NCBI GenBank assembly: GCA_028066245.1 | Contig: JALCBR010000006.1 | Location: 37,526 to 101,525, forward strand | Source: Pirellulales bacterium | GTDB lineage: Bacteria > Planctomycetota > Planctomycetia > Pirellulales > S012-138 | Length of the DNA stretch: 64,000 nt | Direction of reading: 5' to 3' | Part shown: positions 26,935 through 36,644 of the stretch, piece by piece | How the letters are laid out: each line of letters opens with the position of its first letter | How positions within the stretch are numbered: position 1 is the first letter of the stretch | Position numbers and translations under genes: made by a program | The notes under the pieces: generated by a model | The model's database searches: none | Told to the model about the DNA's origin: nothing | What the model saw: only the letters and a program-made list of their open reading frames with translations

Positions 26935-28659
26935 ATGTCGCACACGATCTCACACGCTACTGGTGGCGAGGGCTCGGCCCTTACGCGTAATTCCTGGGAA
27001 TCGGCAGCGCGATTTGCGTTGCTGGAAGTTTTCTTCATCTTTGTGGTCTTCTTTGTCCACGCCGGATGGCCGGCGCCGGACGAAAGCGAAGCTCATTATC
27101 TTGCGATCGCCAAGCACGCCTGGAATCCCAACTGGATTCCCGATGACGTGCTGCTCAATTCTACCAACGTGCATGTTGTCTTTAGTTTCACGGTTGGATG
27201 GATCTCACTGTTTGCACCGCTGCCGGTCTTTGCGTGGATTGGACGCGTGATCACGTGGGTGTTGCTGGCTTGGGCCTGGCGCAGGCTTGCCGTGGCGATC
27301 ACACCCCGACGACTATTTTCCGTGCTTTCGGCAGCACTGTTTGTCACGCTTTCCCAGCACTTGCATGTATCTCGGGAGTGGTCCGTGGGGGGGCTTGAGG
27401 CCAAGGGACTGGCTTACGCATTTATGCTGTTCGCCCTGGAACGGCTCGTCCGCAGTCGCTGGAATCAAGCACTGGCGTTCTTTGGTGTCTCAACGAGCTT
27501 TCACGTCATCGTGGGTGGCTGGGCAACCTTGGCCGCAGGAGGATGCTGGTTGTTCTCAAAATCAACTCGTCCTCCGCTTAAGCACCTGATCCCCGGATTG
27601 GCTTGGGCGAGTGCACTCGCCCTACCCGGTTTGATCCCGGCTTTGACGATGTTGCTTACGGCTGATCCGGCGGAAACTGCAACAGCCAACAAAGTCTATG
27701 TCTTCTACCGCCTACCTCATCACCTTTGGCCGCCAGCGATGGAATGGTGGTTGATCGCCCGGCATGCGTTGCTGATCGCTTTTGTGGTAATGTCTTTCCG
27801 CTACTTCACTCGGCGCTCTGCCAAAGCAAATACCTCTGCGCTCGTGCAATCTGAAGACATCAACATCGCAGAGCAAAGTCCAGAATTGGCTACTCTCCTT
27901 CGCGTCACCTTAAGCGCAGTGGCGTTCTTGACGATAGGTTTCACATTTGCATTCGTGTGCTATTGGACGCAATCGTTGAATTGGATCAGCAACGCCACAG
28001 TAGCTGGTGTGATGAAATTTTATTGGTTCCGTCTTTCCGACGTACTCTGCCCGGCTACGGCGGCACTGCTCACAACGCATGGCATCGTGACCGCCTTGGA
28101 GAAAAACTCCAAATGGAGTAGAGCTGGCTTGGCCATGGCTCTGGTTTTGGTCAGCGCTCATCTAGGGTATCTCATGCTCTACCATCAGGCGGTGACCGTT
28201 CCGCGCGCCGATGGGACGGCGATGGTCCAGAACTTCAAGGATTGGCGCGAGATCGCCCGCACAGCCTCTTCTTTGCCCGGCGTTGATGGCCCGGCCCACT
28301 TTATCACGCCGTGGAATTCTCAAACCTTCAAGTGGTATTCGTCTCGCAGTGAAGTTGCCAGCCGCAAGGATATCCCGCAGGATGCCCGCAGCATCGTAGA
28401 GTGGTGGGAGCGGATCAGGAGGATCTATTTGCGGTTCAACGGTAAGGACTACGTTCCGCGCGGGTCATTCACGCAATATCCCGTCGATGAATTGCGAAGC
28501 TTCGCCACAGAATACAACGTGGATTATCTAATCACCGAGTCCGCACCAGCAATTGTCGGATTACGGCGTGTCGCCCGTAACCGAACCTATGCGATCTATC
28601 AACTCAGGCAGCCCCCAGCGCTCGGTGGAACAGCAAGTGATAACGCACCAGCCAAGTGA
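26935..28659 (+). CDS. Polytopic membrane protein, GT-C glycosyltransferase-like
   Basis: The protein has 574 residues with about ten hydrophobic helices between 25 and 420, then a soluble C-terminal part. An acidic motif, PAPDESEAHYLA, in the first periplasmic loop resembles the DE-type motif of GT-C fold glycosyltransferases. The C-terminal region (about 430-560) has FITPWNSQTFKWYS and DYLITE, as seen in large membrane proteins with extracytoplasmic sugar-handling tails. No substrate can be named. The next gene is convergent, and their coding regions overlap by 61 bp. Confidence 0.7.
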   Translation: MSHTISHATGGEGSALTRNSWESAARFALLEVFFIFVVFFVHAGWPAPDESEAHYLAIAKHAWNPNWIPDDVLLNSTNVHVVFSFTVGWISLFAPLPVFAWIGRVITWVLLAWAWRRLAVAITPRRLFSVLSAALFVTLSQHLHVSREWSVGGLEAKGLAYAFMLFALERLVRSRWNQALAFFGVSTSFHVIVGGWATLAAGGCWLFSKSTRPPLKHLIPGLAWASALALPGLIPALTMLLTADPAETATANKVYVFYRLPHHLWPPAMEWWLIARHALLIAFVVMSFRYFTRRSAKANTSALVQSEDINIAEQSPELATLLRVTLSAVAFLTIGFTFAFVCYWTQSLNWISNATVAGVMKFYWFRLSDVLCPATAALLTTHGIVTALEKNSKWSRAGLAMALVLVSAHLGYLMLYHQAVTVPRADGTAMVQNFKDWREIARTASSLPGVDGPAHFITPWNSQTFKWYSSRSEVASRKDIPQDARSIVEWWERIRRIYLRFNGKDYVPRGSFTQYPVDELRSFATEYNVDYLITESAPAIVGLRRVARNRTYAIYQLRQPPALGGTASDNAPAK

Positions 28660-29519
28660 TTCAGCACGTCGCACGCCGTCATGCTAACTTCGCTGATTTC
28701 CCTCGTGGCTAGATCCGCCGCCGCACCATGCAGCCAGGCACCCAGCCGCGCCGCGTCAAACGGCTCCATTTGCTGAGCAAGGAGCGCGGCAAGCAAACCA
28801 GTTAGCACATCCCCTGTGCCGCCGGTTGCCATGCCAGGGTTACCGGTTTCGTTGACGGTAAGCTGATCTGCCTGGGCAACAATGGTCCGGTGCCCCTTAA
28901 GCACAAGCGTGACATTACTCTTGCCGCCATTTGCCAGCGACTGAGCAAACTGATTCGCGAGTTGTTCTCGGTTGTGCTGGACCTCGCGCGTGGACGTATT
29001 CATCAGTCGGGCGAATTCGCCAGGATGCGGCGTCAAGATGCGCGGTTGCTCACAGGACAAATCAACTCCCCCAGCGGCCAGTGCATTCAGCGCATCAGCG
29101 TCCACCACAAGTGGTTTTCTGGCCGTTTGGTAAACGGTGGAGACGAGTTGATCCAGTTCTTTGCTTCGCCCCAAACCCGGTCCAATCGCTGCGGATGTGG
29201 CGTGGGTTATGGAATCGTTGATCCGTGAGATCGCTGCCGCACTGATCTGCCCCAGCGGATCTTCACCAAGTGCCGTGGTGAGATAACATGGATCAAACGC
29301 AGCCACGACTGGCTGTGCGGAGCGTGACGTGGCAACTTCAACCAACCCGGCTCCCCCTCTCAGTGCGGCCATGGCAGCAAGACCCGCGGCTCCGCTCATT
29401 CCCGCGGAACCGCCGATGATCAGCGCCCGGCCGTAAGTCCCCTTGTGCCCATCAGGCGTGCGACGCAACGTTTGCGCGATTGCTAGCACATCCGCCGGCA
29501 GTTGAACGTTTGCATGCAT
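28599..29519 (-). CDS. nnrD: ADP/ATP-dependent NAD(P)H-hydrate dehydratase
   Basis: The protein has 306 residues and matches the C-terminal (CARKD) half of YjeF; no epimerase domain is attached. It repairs hydrated NAD(P)H. Visible motifs are the ribokinase-like GGSAGMSGAAGLA, LTPHPGEFARL, and the anion-hole/catalytic segment NPGMATGGTGDVLTG. It probably works in the cytoplasm with a separate epimerase encoded elsewhere. Its last 20 codons are antisense to the end of the preceding membrane protein gene. Confidence 0.92.
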   Translation of the reverse strand: MHANVQLPADVLAIAQTLRRTPDGHKGTYGRALIIGGSAGMSGAAGLAAMAALRGGAGLVEVATSRSAQPVVAAFDPCYLTTALGEDPLGQISAAAISRINDSITHATSAAIGPGLGRSKELDQLVSTVYQTARKPLVVDADALNALAAGGVDLSCEQPRILTPHPGEFARLMNTSTREVQHNREQLANQFAQSLANGGKSNVTLVLKGHRTIVAQADQLTVNETGNPGMATGGTGDVLTGLLAALLAQQMEPFDAARLGAWLHGAAADLATREISEVSMTACDVLNHLAGALSLAVPPSAGGCLS

Positions 29520-29763
29520 GGTTCATTGAGTCTAATTCATTAGCAGTTGATTGGAATGTCGGCTTCGGACGATCAGCGCCGGTCATCGAGTGATGGAAAC
29601 CTCACTTGAGAAGCGATGGGCCCTTCGTGCTAGCACGATCACCGCTCCGACCGACGCAAACGACGTGGGTTGTGGGTGAATCATCGATTAGAATCCTGGC
29701 TCTCCCGTCCGCGCAACGGAAGCGCTGAGATTGTCGCCACGTCAAGGAAGGATGCCATAACCA

Positions 29764-32700
29764 ATGATGAATCACTGGGCTAACGTGGCGCGTTCGCGAG
29801 CACGCGTTCTGACCGTGCTGGTCATTGTCACAGCCAGTTTCGGGATATGGTCTTTAAGCGATGATCCTTCTGCCGGCCAGTCCCCAAACCTGAGTGTTCA
29901 TACCTCCGATAGCCGCCCGGCACCGTTTGGGTTACAGGGGCGATCTACACCAATTTCTCTGGCGACGAATAGCGAGTTTACCGGGCAGCATTCCACGCCA
30001 GCGATGTTTGACGACGCCCGTCTGAACGACGTTTGTTTTGTCGATCCCCAAGTTGGCTGGGCAGTGGGAGACCGCGGTGTCATCTGGTCCACGACGGATG
30101 CGGGCGGATCATGGAATCTACAGCGCTCCGAGTTTGATTGCACGCTCTGCTCCGCGGCGTTCTTGGATCATCAAAACGGCTGGATTGCCGGGGGATGTTA
30201 CGATCCGTACACCAAGACATCGTCTGCCGTGGTTCTTTGGACGCGAGATGGCGGGAAAAGCTGGCGGCGTGAAGAGAGTGCAAGGCTGTTGCCATTCGCT
30301 CGGCAAATCAAATTCTTCAATCGGGACGAAGGTTGGCTGAGAACTGACTCTTCGGCCATGTTTCCTTCCGGCCTATTCCATACCAAGGACGGCGGGCGAA
30401 GTTGGAATCCCGTCATGGGCTCTGGTGGCTGGCGCGCGGCCGATTTCCTCGACATGACAAGCGGGGCGCTTGCTGGAATGCATGGCGCCGCGGCCACCAT
30501 TCGGCGACAGAACATTCGCCTGGCGACGTCGCTCTCACTGGGGCTGAGAGAAGCACACCGCATGCAATTGGAGCCCGGCGGCGGTGGTTGGCTGGTTGGC
30601 GACGGCGGACTGATTATGTTGACCGGAACCGGAGGCAACGATTGGCAATACCCAGCCGGTCGCGTTGGAGATAAGCTTGCTGAACTTTTTGATTTCCGCG
30701 CCGTGAGTGTGTTGGGAACACAAGCATGGATCGCAGGTGCGCCAGGCAGTTGCGTTTTCCACACGCCGGACGCAGGGCATTCTTGGCGCGTCTTGCCGAC
30801 CGGCCAGACGCGACCGCTTCACAGCGTCCAATTTATTGATCCACAGCGCGGGTGGGCTGTCGGCGACCTTGGCGTGATCCTCTCCACCGTGGACGGTGGA
30901 CAAAGCTGGCAAACACAGCACAGCGGTGGCGCACGTGCAGCTGCGCTTGGCGTTTTTTCCAGCAACGAGCAAGTGCCTTGGGAAGCTTTTTCAGCACTCG
31001 CCGCCAAAGATGGATTTCTCACTGTCGCACACGTGATTGGACGACGTGACATGGCCGGTGGGTCAGAGAAGTTCCGCGAAGACTTCGATCGATTTCATGA
31101 CGCACTGGTTCGCGTTGGTGGCACCAGCTCCCAAGTCGATTGGCAGTTTCCACTTGATCAACAAGGCATTGCCCGAGAAGCACAGCATGTGTTGGAAACA
31201 TGGGACACGGCGAATGACGACCGCGGCTTGCCGGCCTTGCAAGAGCGGCTGGTCCGGCTCATCCGTACGTGGCGACCAGAAGTGATCATTGAGACTGACA
31301 CAAATAACCCCACCGATCCCGCTTCGGAGTTGATCTCGCAGATGGTTTCGCAGGCGGTGATTGTTGCCGCAGACGTGAATAGATTTCCGGAACATGTACA
31401 GGCTGGATTGCCGCCCTGGCAAGTCAAGAAGGTTATCGGCGTCCTGCCGCCGGGAAATCGTGGCCAAATTAACATCGACACCAGTTCATTTGCGCCGCGG
31501 CTCGAAGGGTCGCTTTCTCAGCACTCTCAAACGGCGTATGCAGTGACCGCCCCACTGGAGATGGCTCCAAATGGTCCGGATAACTGGGGATTTCGTATCG
31601 TTGCCGACCAAACGGGATCAGACGCGGCAGACCGTGGAATCATGGGTGGCATCATGCTTCACCCTGGCGGAGACGCGCGACGAACAATGACCGAAGTCGC
31701 GGATAATGCTACGGCACTGCAATCCGCAGCACAGAAATTCCGCAACGTCAAGGCAATCTTGGCGAGGTCCGAAAACTCCCCGGAGTTGCAATCCCGTTTG
31801 ATGGGGCAGGTCGGGGATTTGACCGCAGGCTTGGATGCTCCACTGGCTGGTCGCGTGCTTTTCAATTTGGCCGTCTCTTATCACCGTAAGGGGCAGGCCT
31901 CGCTGGCAGCTCAAATATACGAAGCCCTCGTCAAGCGTTACCCACAACATCCGCTGGCGCCGGCCGGCGCCACGTGGTTAATTCAGTACTACGCCAGCGC
32001 GGAGATGTCGCATCGCACTCAACAGCGCGAGGCCACTGGGCGTTTCTCCGGCGCATCGACTCTGGGTGTCGATCCGACGAAGCCCGGTGATCGCGTCATT
32101 GACACGGCCAGCGCCATCGAAAACCACGGGACAGAAGTTCGTGTCGTCGACCTTCGCCAGAAGAACTCTCGTGCGGCCGAAGCAACAACCGTCGGGAGAA
32201 TGCTGGAAGAACTCTCACCACAATTGCTTGCCAAGCCCCGCTTACAGTTCCCATTGGCCGCTGCCTACACCAATCAAGGCCTGGTCAACAATGCGGAGCA
32301 GCTGTTGTTCCGCGTACTGAGACGTTCCACGGATGTCGCCTGGCGAGACTGCGCAGCAGCCGAAACTTGGTTAACTCACCGAGATGGCCCGCCGCCCAAG
32401 CCACTCGTGCGATGCGCGACCGCGATGGATAAGCCCTATTTGGATGGATCCCTCGATGATGCTCTGTGGCGAAACGCAACCAGCGTACGATTGCGCGAAG
32501 AATCTCAACCCGAAGGCGAATTTGGTTCTGAAGCGTTAGTAGCAACTGATGGAGAATTTCTCTATCTCGCCGTTCGCTGCGTCAAAAGTCCCACTCTGGA
32601 TTATGAACCCAGCGGCGCGGCTCGTCCGCGCGATGCTAACTTGGAAGATCATGATCGCGTCGAGTTCTTGATCGATATTGATCGTGATTATGCAACGTAC

Positions 32701-32985
32701 TACCGATTGACCGTTGATCATCGCGGCTGGACGTCCGAGAGATGTTTTGACGACCAAACTTGGAATCCAACGTGGTATGTTGCCTCTGGAGGCGACGAAA
32801 GTCACTGGATCGCGGAGATCGCCATTCCCATCACCGAACTCACGCCCCGCTTGGTCCCGGGAAGCACCGTTTGGGCGCTCGGCGTACAGCGAGTCATTCC
32901 CGGAGTTGGCTTGGAAAGCTGGACCACTCCTGCATCCACTAACATCCAGCCAGAAGGCTTTGGTCTGCTCAGCTTCCCAGAATGA
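29764..32985 (+). CDS. Large exported protein: Ycf48/BNR-type repeats, TPR-like region and C-terminal CBM9-like domain
   Basis: The protein has 1073 residues with an N-terminal signal anchor (VLTVLVIVTASFGIWSL). Residues about 85-390 carry repeated WAVGDRGVIWSTTDAGGSW-type units of the photosystem assembly factor/BNR propeller class. Residues about 395-610 form an alpha/beta region that faintly recalls PIG-L deacetylases (LTVAHVIGRRDMAGG, RTWRPEVI) but lacks a clear HPDD motif. About 690-760 are TPR-like (FNLAVSYHRKGQASLAAQIY). About 890-1073 resemble a family-9 carbohydrate-binding module (YLDGSLDDALW, FLYLAVRC). The mix suggests an envelope protein binding polysaccharide or a protein partner. 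Monocistronic; function unknown. Confidence 0.75.
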   Translation: MMNHWANVARSRARVLTVLVIVTASFGIWSLSDDPSAGQSPNLSVHTSDSRPAPFGLQGRSTPISLATNSEFTGQHSTPAMFDDARLNDVCFVDPQVGWAVGDRGVIWSTTDAGGSWNLQRSEFDCTLCSAAFLDHQNGWIAGGCYDPYTKTSSAVVLWTRDGGKSWRREESARLLPFARQIKFFNRDEGWLRTDSSAMFPSGLFHTKDGGRSWNPVMGSGGWRAADFLDMTSGALAGMHGAAATIRRQNIRLATSLSLGLREAHRMQLEPGGGGWLVGDGGLIMLTGTGGNDWQYPAGRVGDKLAELFDFRAVSVLGTQAWIAGAPGSCVFHTPDAGHSWRVLPTGQTRPLHSVQFIDPQRGWAVGDLGVILSTVDGGQSWQTQHSGGARAAALGVFSSNEQVPWEAFSALAAKDGFLTVAHVIGRRDMAGGSEKFREDFDRFHDALVRVGGTSSQVDWQFPLDQQGIAREAQHVLETWDTANDDRGLPALQERLVRLIRTWRPEVIIETDTNNPTDPASELISQMVSQAVIVAADVNRFPEHVQAGLPPWQVKKVIGVLPPGNRGQINIDTSSFAPRLEGSLSQHSQTAYAVTAPLEMAPNGPDNWGFRIVADQTGSDAADRGIMGGIMLHPGGDARRTMTEVADNATALQSAAQKFRNVKAILARSENSPELQSRLMGQVGDLTAGLDAPLAGRVLFNLAVSYHRKGQASLAAQIYEALVKRYPQHPLAPAGATWLIQYYASAEMSHRTQQREATGRFSGASTLGVDPTKPGDRVIDTASAIENHGTEVRVVDLRQKNSRAAEATTVGRMLEELSPQLLAKPRLQFPLAAAYTNQGLVNNAEQLLFRVLRRSTDVAWRDCAAAETWLTHRDGPPPKPLVRCATAMDKPYLDGSLDDALWRNATSVRLREESQPEGEFGSEALVATDGEFLYLAVRCVKSPTLDYEPSGAARPRDANLEDHDRVEFLIDIDRDYATYYRLTVDHRGWTSERCFDDQTWNPTWYVASGGDESHWIAEIAIPITELTPRLVPGSTVWALGVQRVIPGVGLESWTTPASTNIQPEGFGLLSFPE

Positions 32986-33128
32986 AGCTAGTCAAAGAAA
33001 GTTCTTCAGGGCAAGGCTTGGAGCTGGGCCCTGCTGGAACTCTCTCGGCTCCACTGAACGAACGCTTGCGCGCCGCTTGCCCCGACGCCGTCAAGTCCAT
33101 CCCTCGTGGGAGCCCACACGCCATCCCC

Positions 33129-33362
33129 TCAGGCGTACGGCCGAAATTGTCATTGGTCAAATGTGGAAGGTGTTTCGGGTCTCCATGCGCGCTGCTGAGC
33201 GCCATAGGAGGTTGACGGTTAACATGCTACTGAACTTAACGTCAGGATTGTCGGCGATGTTTGCGGTCCCGTTGCTGGTCCATTGCATGGGTGTGAAGCG
33301 TTTGCGCCACCCCTTGGAAGTGGGAAAAACTTGACCGATGTTAATTTCGCCCGTACGCATGA
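33129..33362. repeat. Inverted-repeat (MITE-like) element, copy 2
   Basis: 234 bp, inverted relative to copy 1. The arms read TCAGGCGTACGGCCGAAATT and, on the other strand, TCATGCGTACGGGCGAAATT; they have diverged from each other at several positions, so this copy looks older. Homology continues outside the left arm for about 50 bp (a GGCGTGTGGGCT-like stretch before GGGATGGACTTGAC, read on the minus strand). It sits between the 3' ends of two convergent genes. Confidence 0.85.
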
Positions 33363-33390
33363 GAACCCGGCGCGCCAGGAACGCTGTGCC

Positions 33391-35214
33391 TCAATACCCG
33401 GCCGCTTTGCCGTCCAATCGCTTGTCTGCGGCGCCGCGGAGTTGGCCGGTCGCAGCATCATAGAAAATGGAGTGCGCGTCGCCCTGTCCGCGAACCGTTG
33501 TGACCCTGTGTCCCATACTGCGGAGAGCCTCAATCGTCGAAGTCAGGTCCTCTCCGACGTTGCCGAATCGATGTGTTTCGACTCGGAGTTGATCAGGGAA
33601 CCACTGGTGGTGGATTCGCGGCGCGTCAACGGCTGCACCGATCTCCATTTCATATTCCAACACATTGACCACAATGCAGAGTACCGTGTTGATGATCGTT
33701 CGCCCGCCGGGGCTACCGGTGACCAACACCAGTTCGCCGTCACGTTTGACGATAGTGGGTGACATGCTAGAGAGCATCCGCTTGCCTGGGGCGATCACGT
33801 TGGCCGGAGTGCCGATGTTACCCCGCTCATCGGTATGACCTGGCTTCTGGTTGAAATCTCCCATCTCATTATTGAGGAAAAACCCACCGCCGTTCACAAC
33901 CACGCGCGAACCGAAGCTGTGCTCAAGTGTGTAGGTGTTTGACACGGCCATGCCGTCGTCATCAACGACAGAAAAGTGGGTCGTGTTTTCGCCGCCGTCG
34001 AGGATCTCCATTTCCTCGGCCAGGCTTCGGCTAGGTGTGGCACGCTCATGAAGTGAGGCAGCCAACTCGGAAGCGAATTCCTTGGACGTCAGATACTCTG
34101 GGACTTCAACAAAGTCGGCATCGCCCAAGTGCATGGCACGCTGGTGGAACGCACGTCGCATCGCCTCGGCCATCACGTGCAGCGTCCGTGGCGCGAAACG
34201 ATCCTCGCGCTTGAGGTTCAGCCCTTCAAGCATGTTAAGCGCCAATGCGTTGGCGATCCCGCCGGAACTAGGGGGCGGTGCTCCATAGATATCGTAGCCG
34301 CGATACGTCGAGTGAATTGGAGTTCTCTCTTTGGCTTCATAGTTGGTTAAGTCGGCAGCCGTGATCAAGCCGCCACTACGGCGCATCTCGGCGACAAAGA
34401 GTTCAGCCGTCCTTCCGGTGTAGAACCCAGCGGCTCCTTGCTCCATGATGCGTTCCAACGTTGCTGCTAACTCAGGCTGAAGCAATCGGTCGCCATTCCG
34501 CCAAAGCCGTCCTTCCGGATGATCGAACACCCGATGCATCTCCGCGTTGTTCACTGAGCGTCTGTCACGCAAAACGCCATTGAGCGAGCGAGCCAACGCC
34601 GTGTTGACCTCAAAGCCGTCTCTGGCCAATGCCACAGCCGGCTTAACTAAGTCAGGCCAGGAGAGCTTGCCGAACTTCTTGTGGGCCAACTCCAATCCGC
34701 GAACAGTACCTGGCGTGCCGACAAATCTGGCAGTCAGCCGGCTTTCACCGAGTGCGAACATGTCAGGCGTTGCGGCCGCCGGTGCCGTTTCGCGATAGTC
34801 AAAGAACGTTGGTGATTTGTCTTCTGCGCTACGTCCCGGGGCGACCAGCATGAATCCGCCACCCCCGATGTTACCAGCTTCCGGCCAAGTCACGGCTTCA
34901 GCAAAGGCAACCGCCACAGCCGCGTCGACCGCATTCCCGCCCGCTTTAAGGATTTCCACGCCTACGTCCACCGCCGGCGGCGAAACGGCCGCCACCATGC
35001 CATGCTTGCCATCGGCAACACGTTGACTTTGGACGGTGCTCGCGGTCCGACGCTGGAAGGTTGTCGGCGTTTGAGCAACGGCAGTCCTCGCAGGACCGTA
35101 ACACCACCATGAGATAGTGACCGTCACGATCAAGACCAGACAAGAGATGCGGTGTTGCGTGCTGCGTTCTTTGCAGGTCGTGGTAAAAAGATTGGGCATG
35201 TTCTTCGGTCTCAA
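33391..35214 (-). CDS. ggt: Gamma-glutamyltransferase
   Basis: The protein has 607 residues. An N-terminal hydrophobic segment (ISCLVLIVTVTISWWCYG) serves as signal or anchor for the periplasm. The precursor self-cleaves before the catalytic threonine, here Thr411 in TTHFSVVD, into large and small subunits. ILKAGGNAVDAAVA and PEAGNIGGGGFML are typical of the large subunit, and GSPGGRTIINTV of the small subunit. It cleaves gamma-glutamyl bonds, such as in glutathione. A second start, MPNLF, is possible at residue 6. No defect is visible. Confidence 0.95.
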   Translation of the reverse strand: MRPKNMPNLFTTTCKERSTQHRISCLVLIVTVTISWWCYGPARTAVAQTPTTFQRRTASTVQSQRVADGKHGMVAAVSPPAVDVGVEILKAGGNAVDAAVAVAFAEAVTWPEAGNIGGGGFMLVAPGRSAEDKSPTFFDYRETAPAAATPDMFALGESRLTARFVGTPGTVRGLELAHKKFGKLSWPDLVKPAVALARDGFEVNTALARSLNGVLRDRRSVNNAEMHRVFDHPEGRLWRNGDRLLQPELAATLERIMEQGAAGFYTGRTAELFVAEMRRSGGLITAADLTNYEAKERTPIHSTYRGYDIYGAPPPSSGGIANALALNMLEGLNLKREDRFAPRTLHVMAEAMRRAFHQRAMHLGDADFVEVPEYLTSKEFASELAASLHERATPSRSLAEEMEILDGGENTTHFSVVDDDGMAVSNTYTLEHSFGSRVVVNGGGFFLNNEMGDFNQKPGHTDERGNIGTPANVIAPGKRMLSSMSPTIVKRDGELVLVTGSPGGRTIINTVLCIVVNVLEYEMEIGAAVDAPRIHHQWFPDQLRVETHRFGNVGEDLTSTIEALRSMGHRVTTVRGQGDAHSIFYDAATGQLRGAADKRLDGKAAGY

Positions 35215-35455
35215 CTATCCGGACTCAGAGAAGGAGCACGACAAAACGTCGCTAGAAAAGACACGCGGATAAACCGCCTGCGGCAGGTCCCTTATCTTAG
35301 ACCGCCCAAGATCGCTGGGAAAGTAATTCGTACCGACACCGGCTTTGTGGCATGGAGAATCTGCCACGCAGGCCATCAACTAAGCGCGGCGACCGTGCAT
35401 GGGCCACATAAGACTATATCTATCGCCGGTCCGTTGCGAGAAGCGGCTGTTGAGC

Positions 35456-36433
35456 CTATTCCACTCGCGCTATCTGCTGCACATGGAAGGTTGGTGCGAA
35501 GCCGCCGCGTTCAATCTCTTGGTTGTCGAGCTGTCCGTGGACGGTGACAAACTCACCGTCACGGAAATCACTCATCGCGGCATCGGCGAGAATGACGCTG
35601 CCGCCGAATTCATCGGTTTCACCGGTGATGGGGATGTACCGCAATTTCCAGCGACGGTCTGACTGCGAATATTCCAATTGGCCACGCAACCAAGCGTAGT
35701 TGTCATCACGACCGTAGCTACCCCGCGATGAAGACGAGGACCGGTCCGGCGCGGTGAACTGCCGCGAATAGCTGACCGGCTGAACTTTGGAATCGGTCAG
35801 AGCCGCCGTGTTGCCTGGCGGAACAAATCGCGCTGGCGCTGTACCGGCCTGATCGCCTGGCTGTACGTCTCTTGGCGCGTAGCGGTCGCCTGAAGCATTG
35901 GGAGTTGTTTGTCCCGAAGTTCCGGGAAGGCTACCGGGCACGTTTCGCGGTGTAACGCGGCCGTCATCCGGAAAAGTCCGCGGTGGCGGCGAGGTTGTCG
36001 AGCGGGACGTTGAGGAGCGGGAGGTCCCGAACGGATCAGCAGTCGTGGACGAGTTAGTGCCGGGATTTCCGGCGGCCGAACTGTTGCTGACGGGTTGGAA
36101 GCCAGCGCTGCCATTTCCGCGACGAGATTGGCCGCGGTAGTCGAGCGAACCATCTGGGGGAGAGTAGTTGCCAGGGCTGGATGTCCCCGAGCCGCCGGTG
36201 CCTGCTCCACCGGGAGTGACGCCACCGGATCCTCCGGAGCCTGTTCCTGTTGGCGTTTGGTCATAATAGGACGAGTCTGGCGGTTGCTGTCCGCCGCCCG
36301 TTGGCGTGCCCGTGGCGCTCGCTGTCGATGGCGGTGGAATCAACTGAGGTCCATAGAGCAAGTCGACCTTCGGGGGAGGATAAGCGCAACCAGCCACCAA
36401 ACACATCGTCATGCAGATGCCAATTCGCCTCAT
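35456..36433 (-). CDS. Lipoprotein with disordered linker and C-terminal beta domain
   Basis: The preferred start is the ATG at 36433 (MRRIGICMTM), which puts the lipobox LVAGC at the right distance; the track start at 36484 is too early. After the lipidated Cys come about 220 residues rich in Gly, Ser, Thr and Pro, then a compact C-terminal domain (about 250-325) beginning WLRGQLEYSQSDRRWKLRYI and ending FHVQQI, with the feel of a small OB-like beta barrel. This is probably an envelope lipoprotein with a flexible tether. No function can be assigned. Confidence 0.75.
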   Translation of the reverse strand: MRRIGICMTMCLVAGCAYPPPKVDLLYGPQLIPPPSTASATGTPTGGGQQPPDSSYYDQTPTGTGSGGSGGVTPGGAGTGGSGTSSPGNYSPPDGSLDYRGQSRRGNGSAGFQPVSNSSAAGNPGTNSSTTADPFGTSRSSTSRSTTSPPPRTFPDDGRVTPRNVPGSLPGTSGQTTPNASGDRYAPRDVQPGDQAGTAPARFVPPGNTAALTDSKVQPVSYSRQFTAPDRSSSSSRGSYGRDDNYAWLRGQLEYSQSDRRWKLRYIPITGETDEFGGSVILADAAMSDFRDGEFVTVHGQLDNQEIERGGFAPTFHVQQIARVE

Positions 36434-36644
36434 GACCGATTCCCGCAATTGTGATGATTCCAGTGAAAGACGTTGGCTCGCCAACGGGTCGAGCGTGTTG
36501 CAAATGCCATCTCATCGAACCACAATCCCAGGCGCAATGCGCGCATCCTCAGGGCGAAATGGCGGCGGACTATGCGGTATCTGGGCGGACTTGTCTAGAG
36601 CGGTTTGGTCTTTCTGCTAGCAAGCAGCTAGATGTGCAAGGAAC

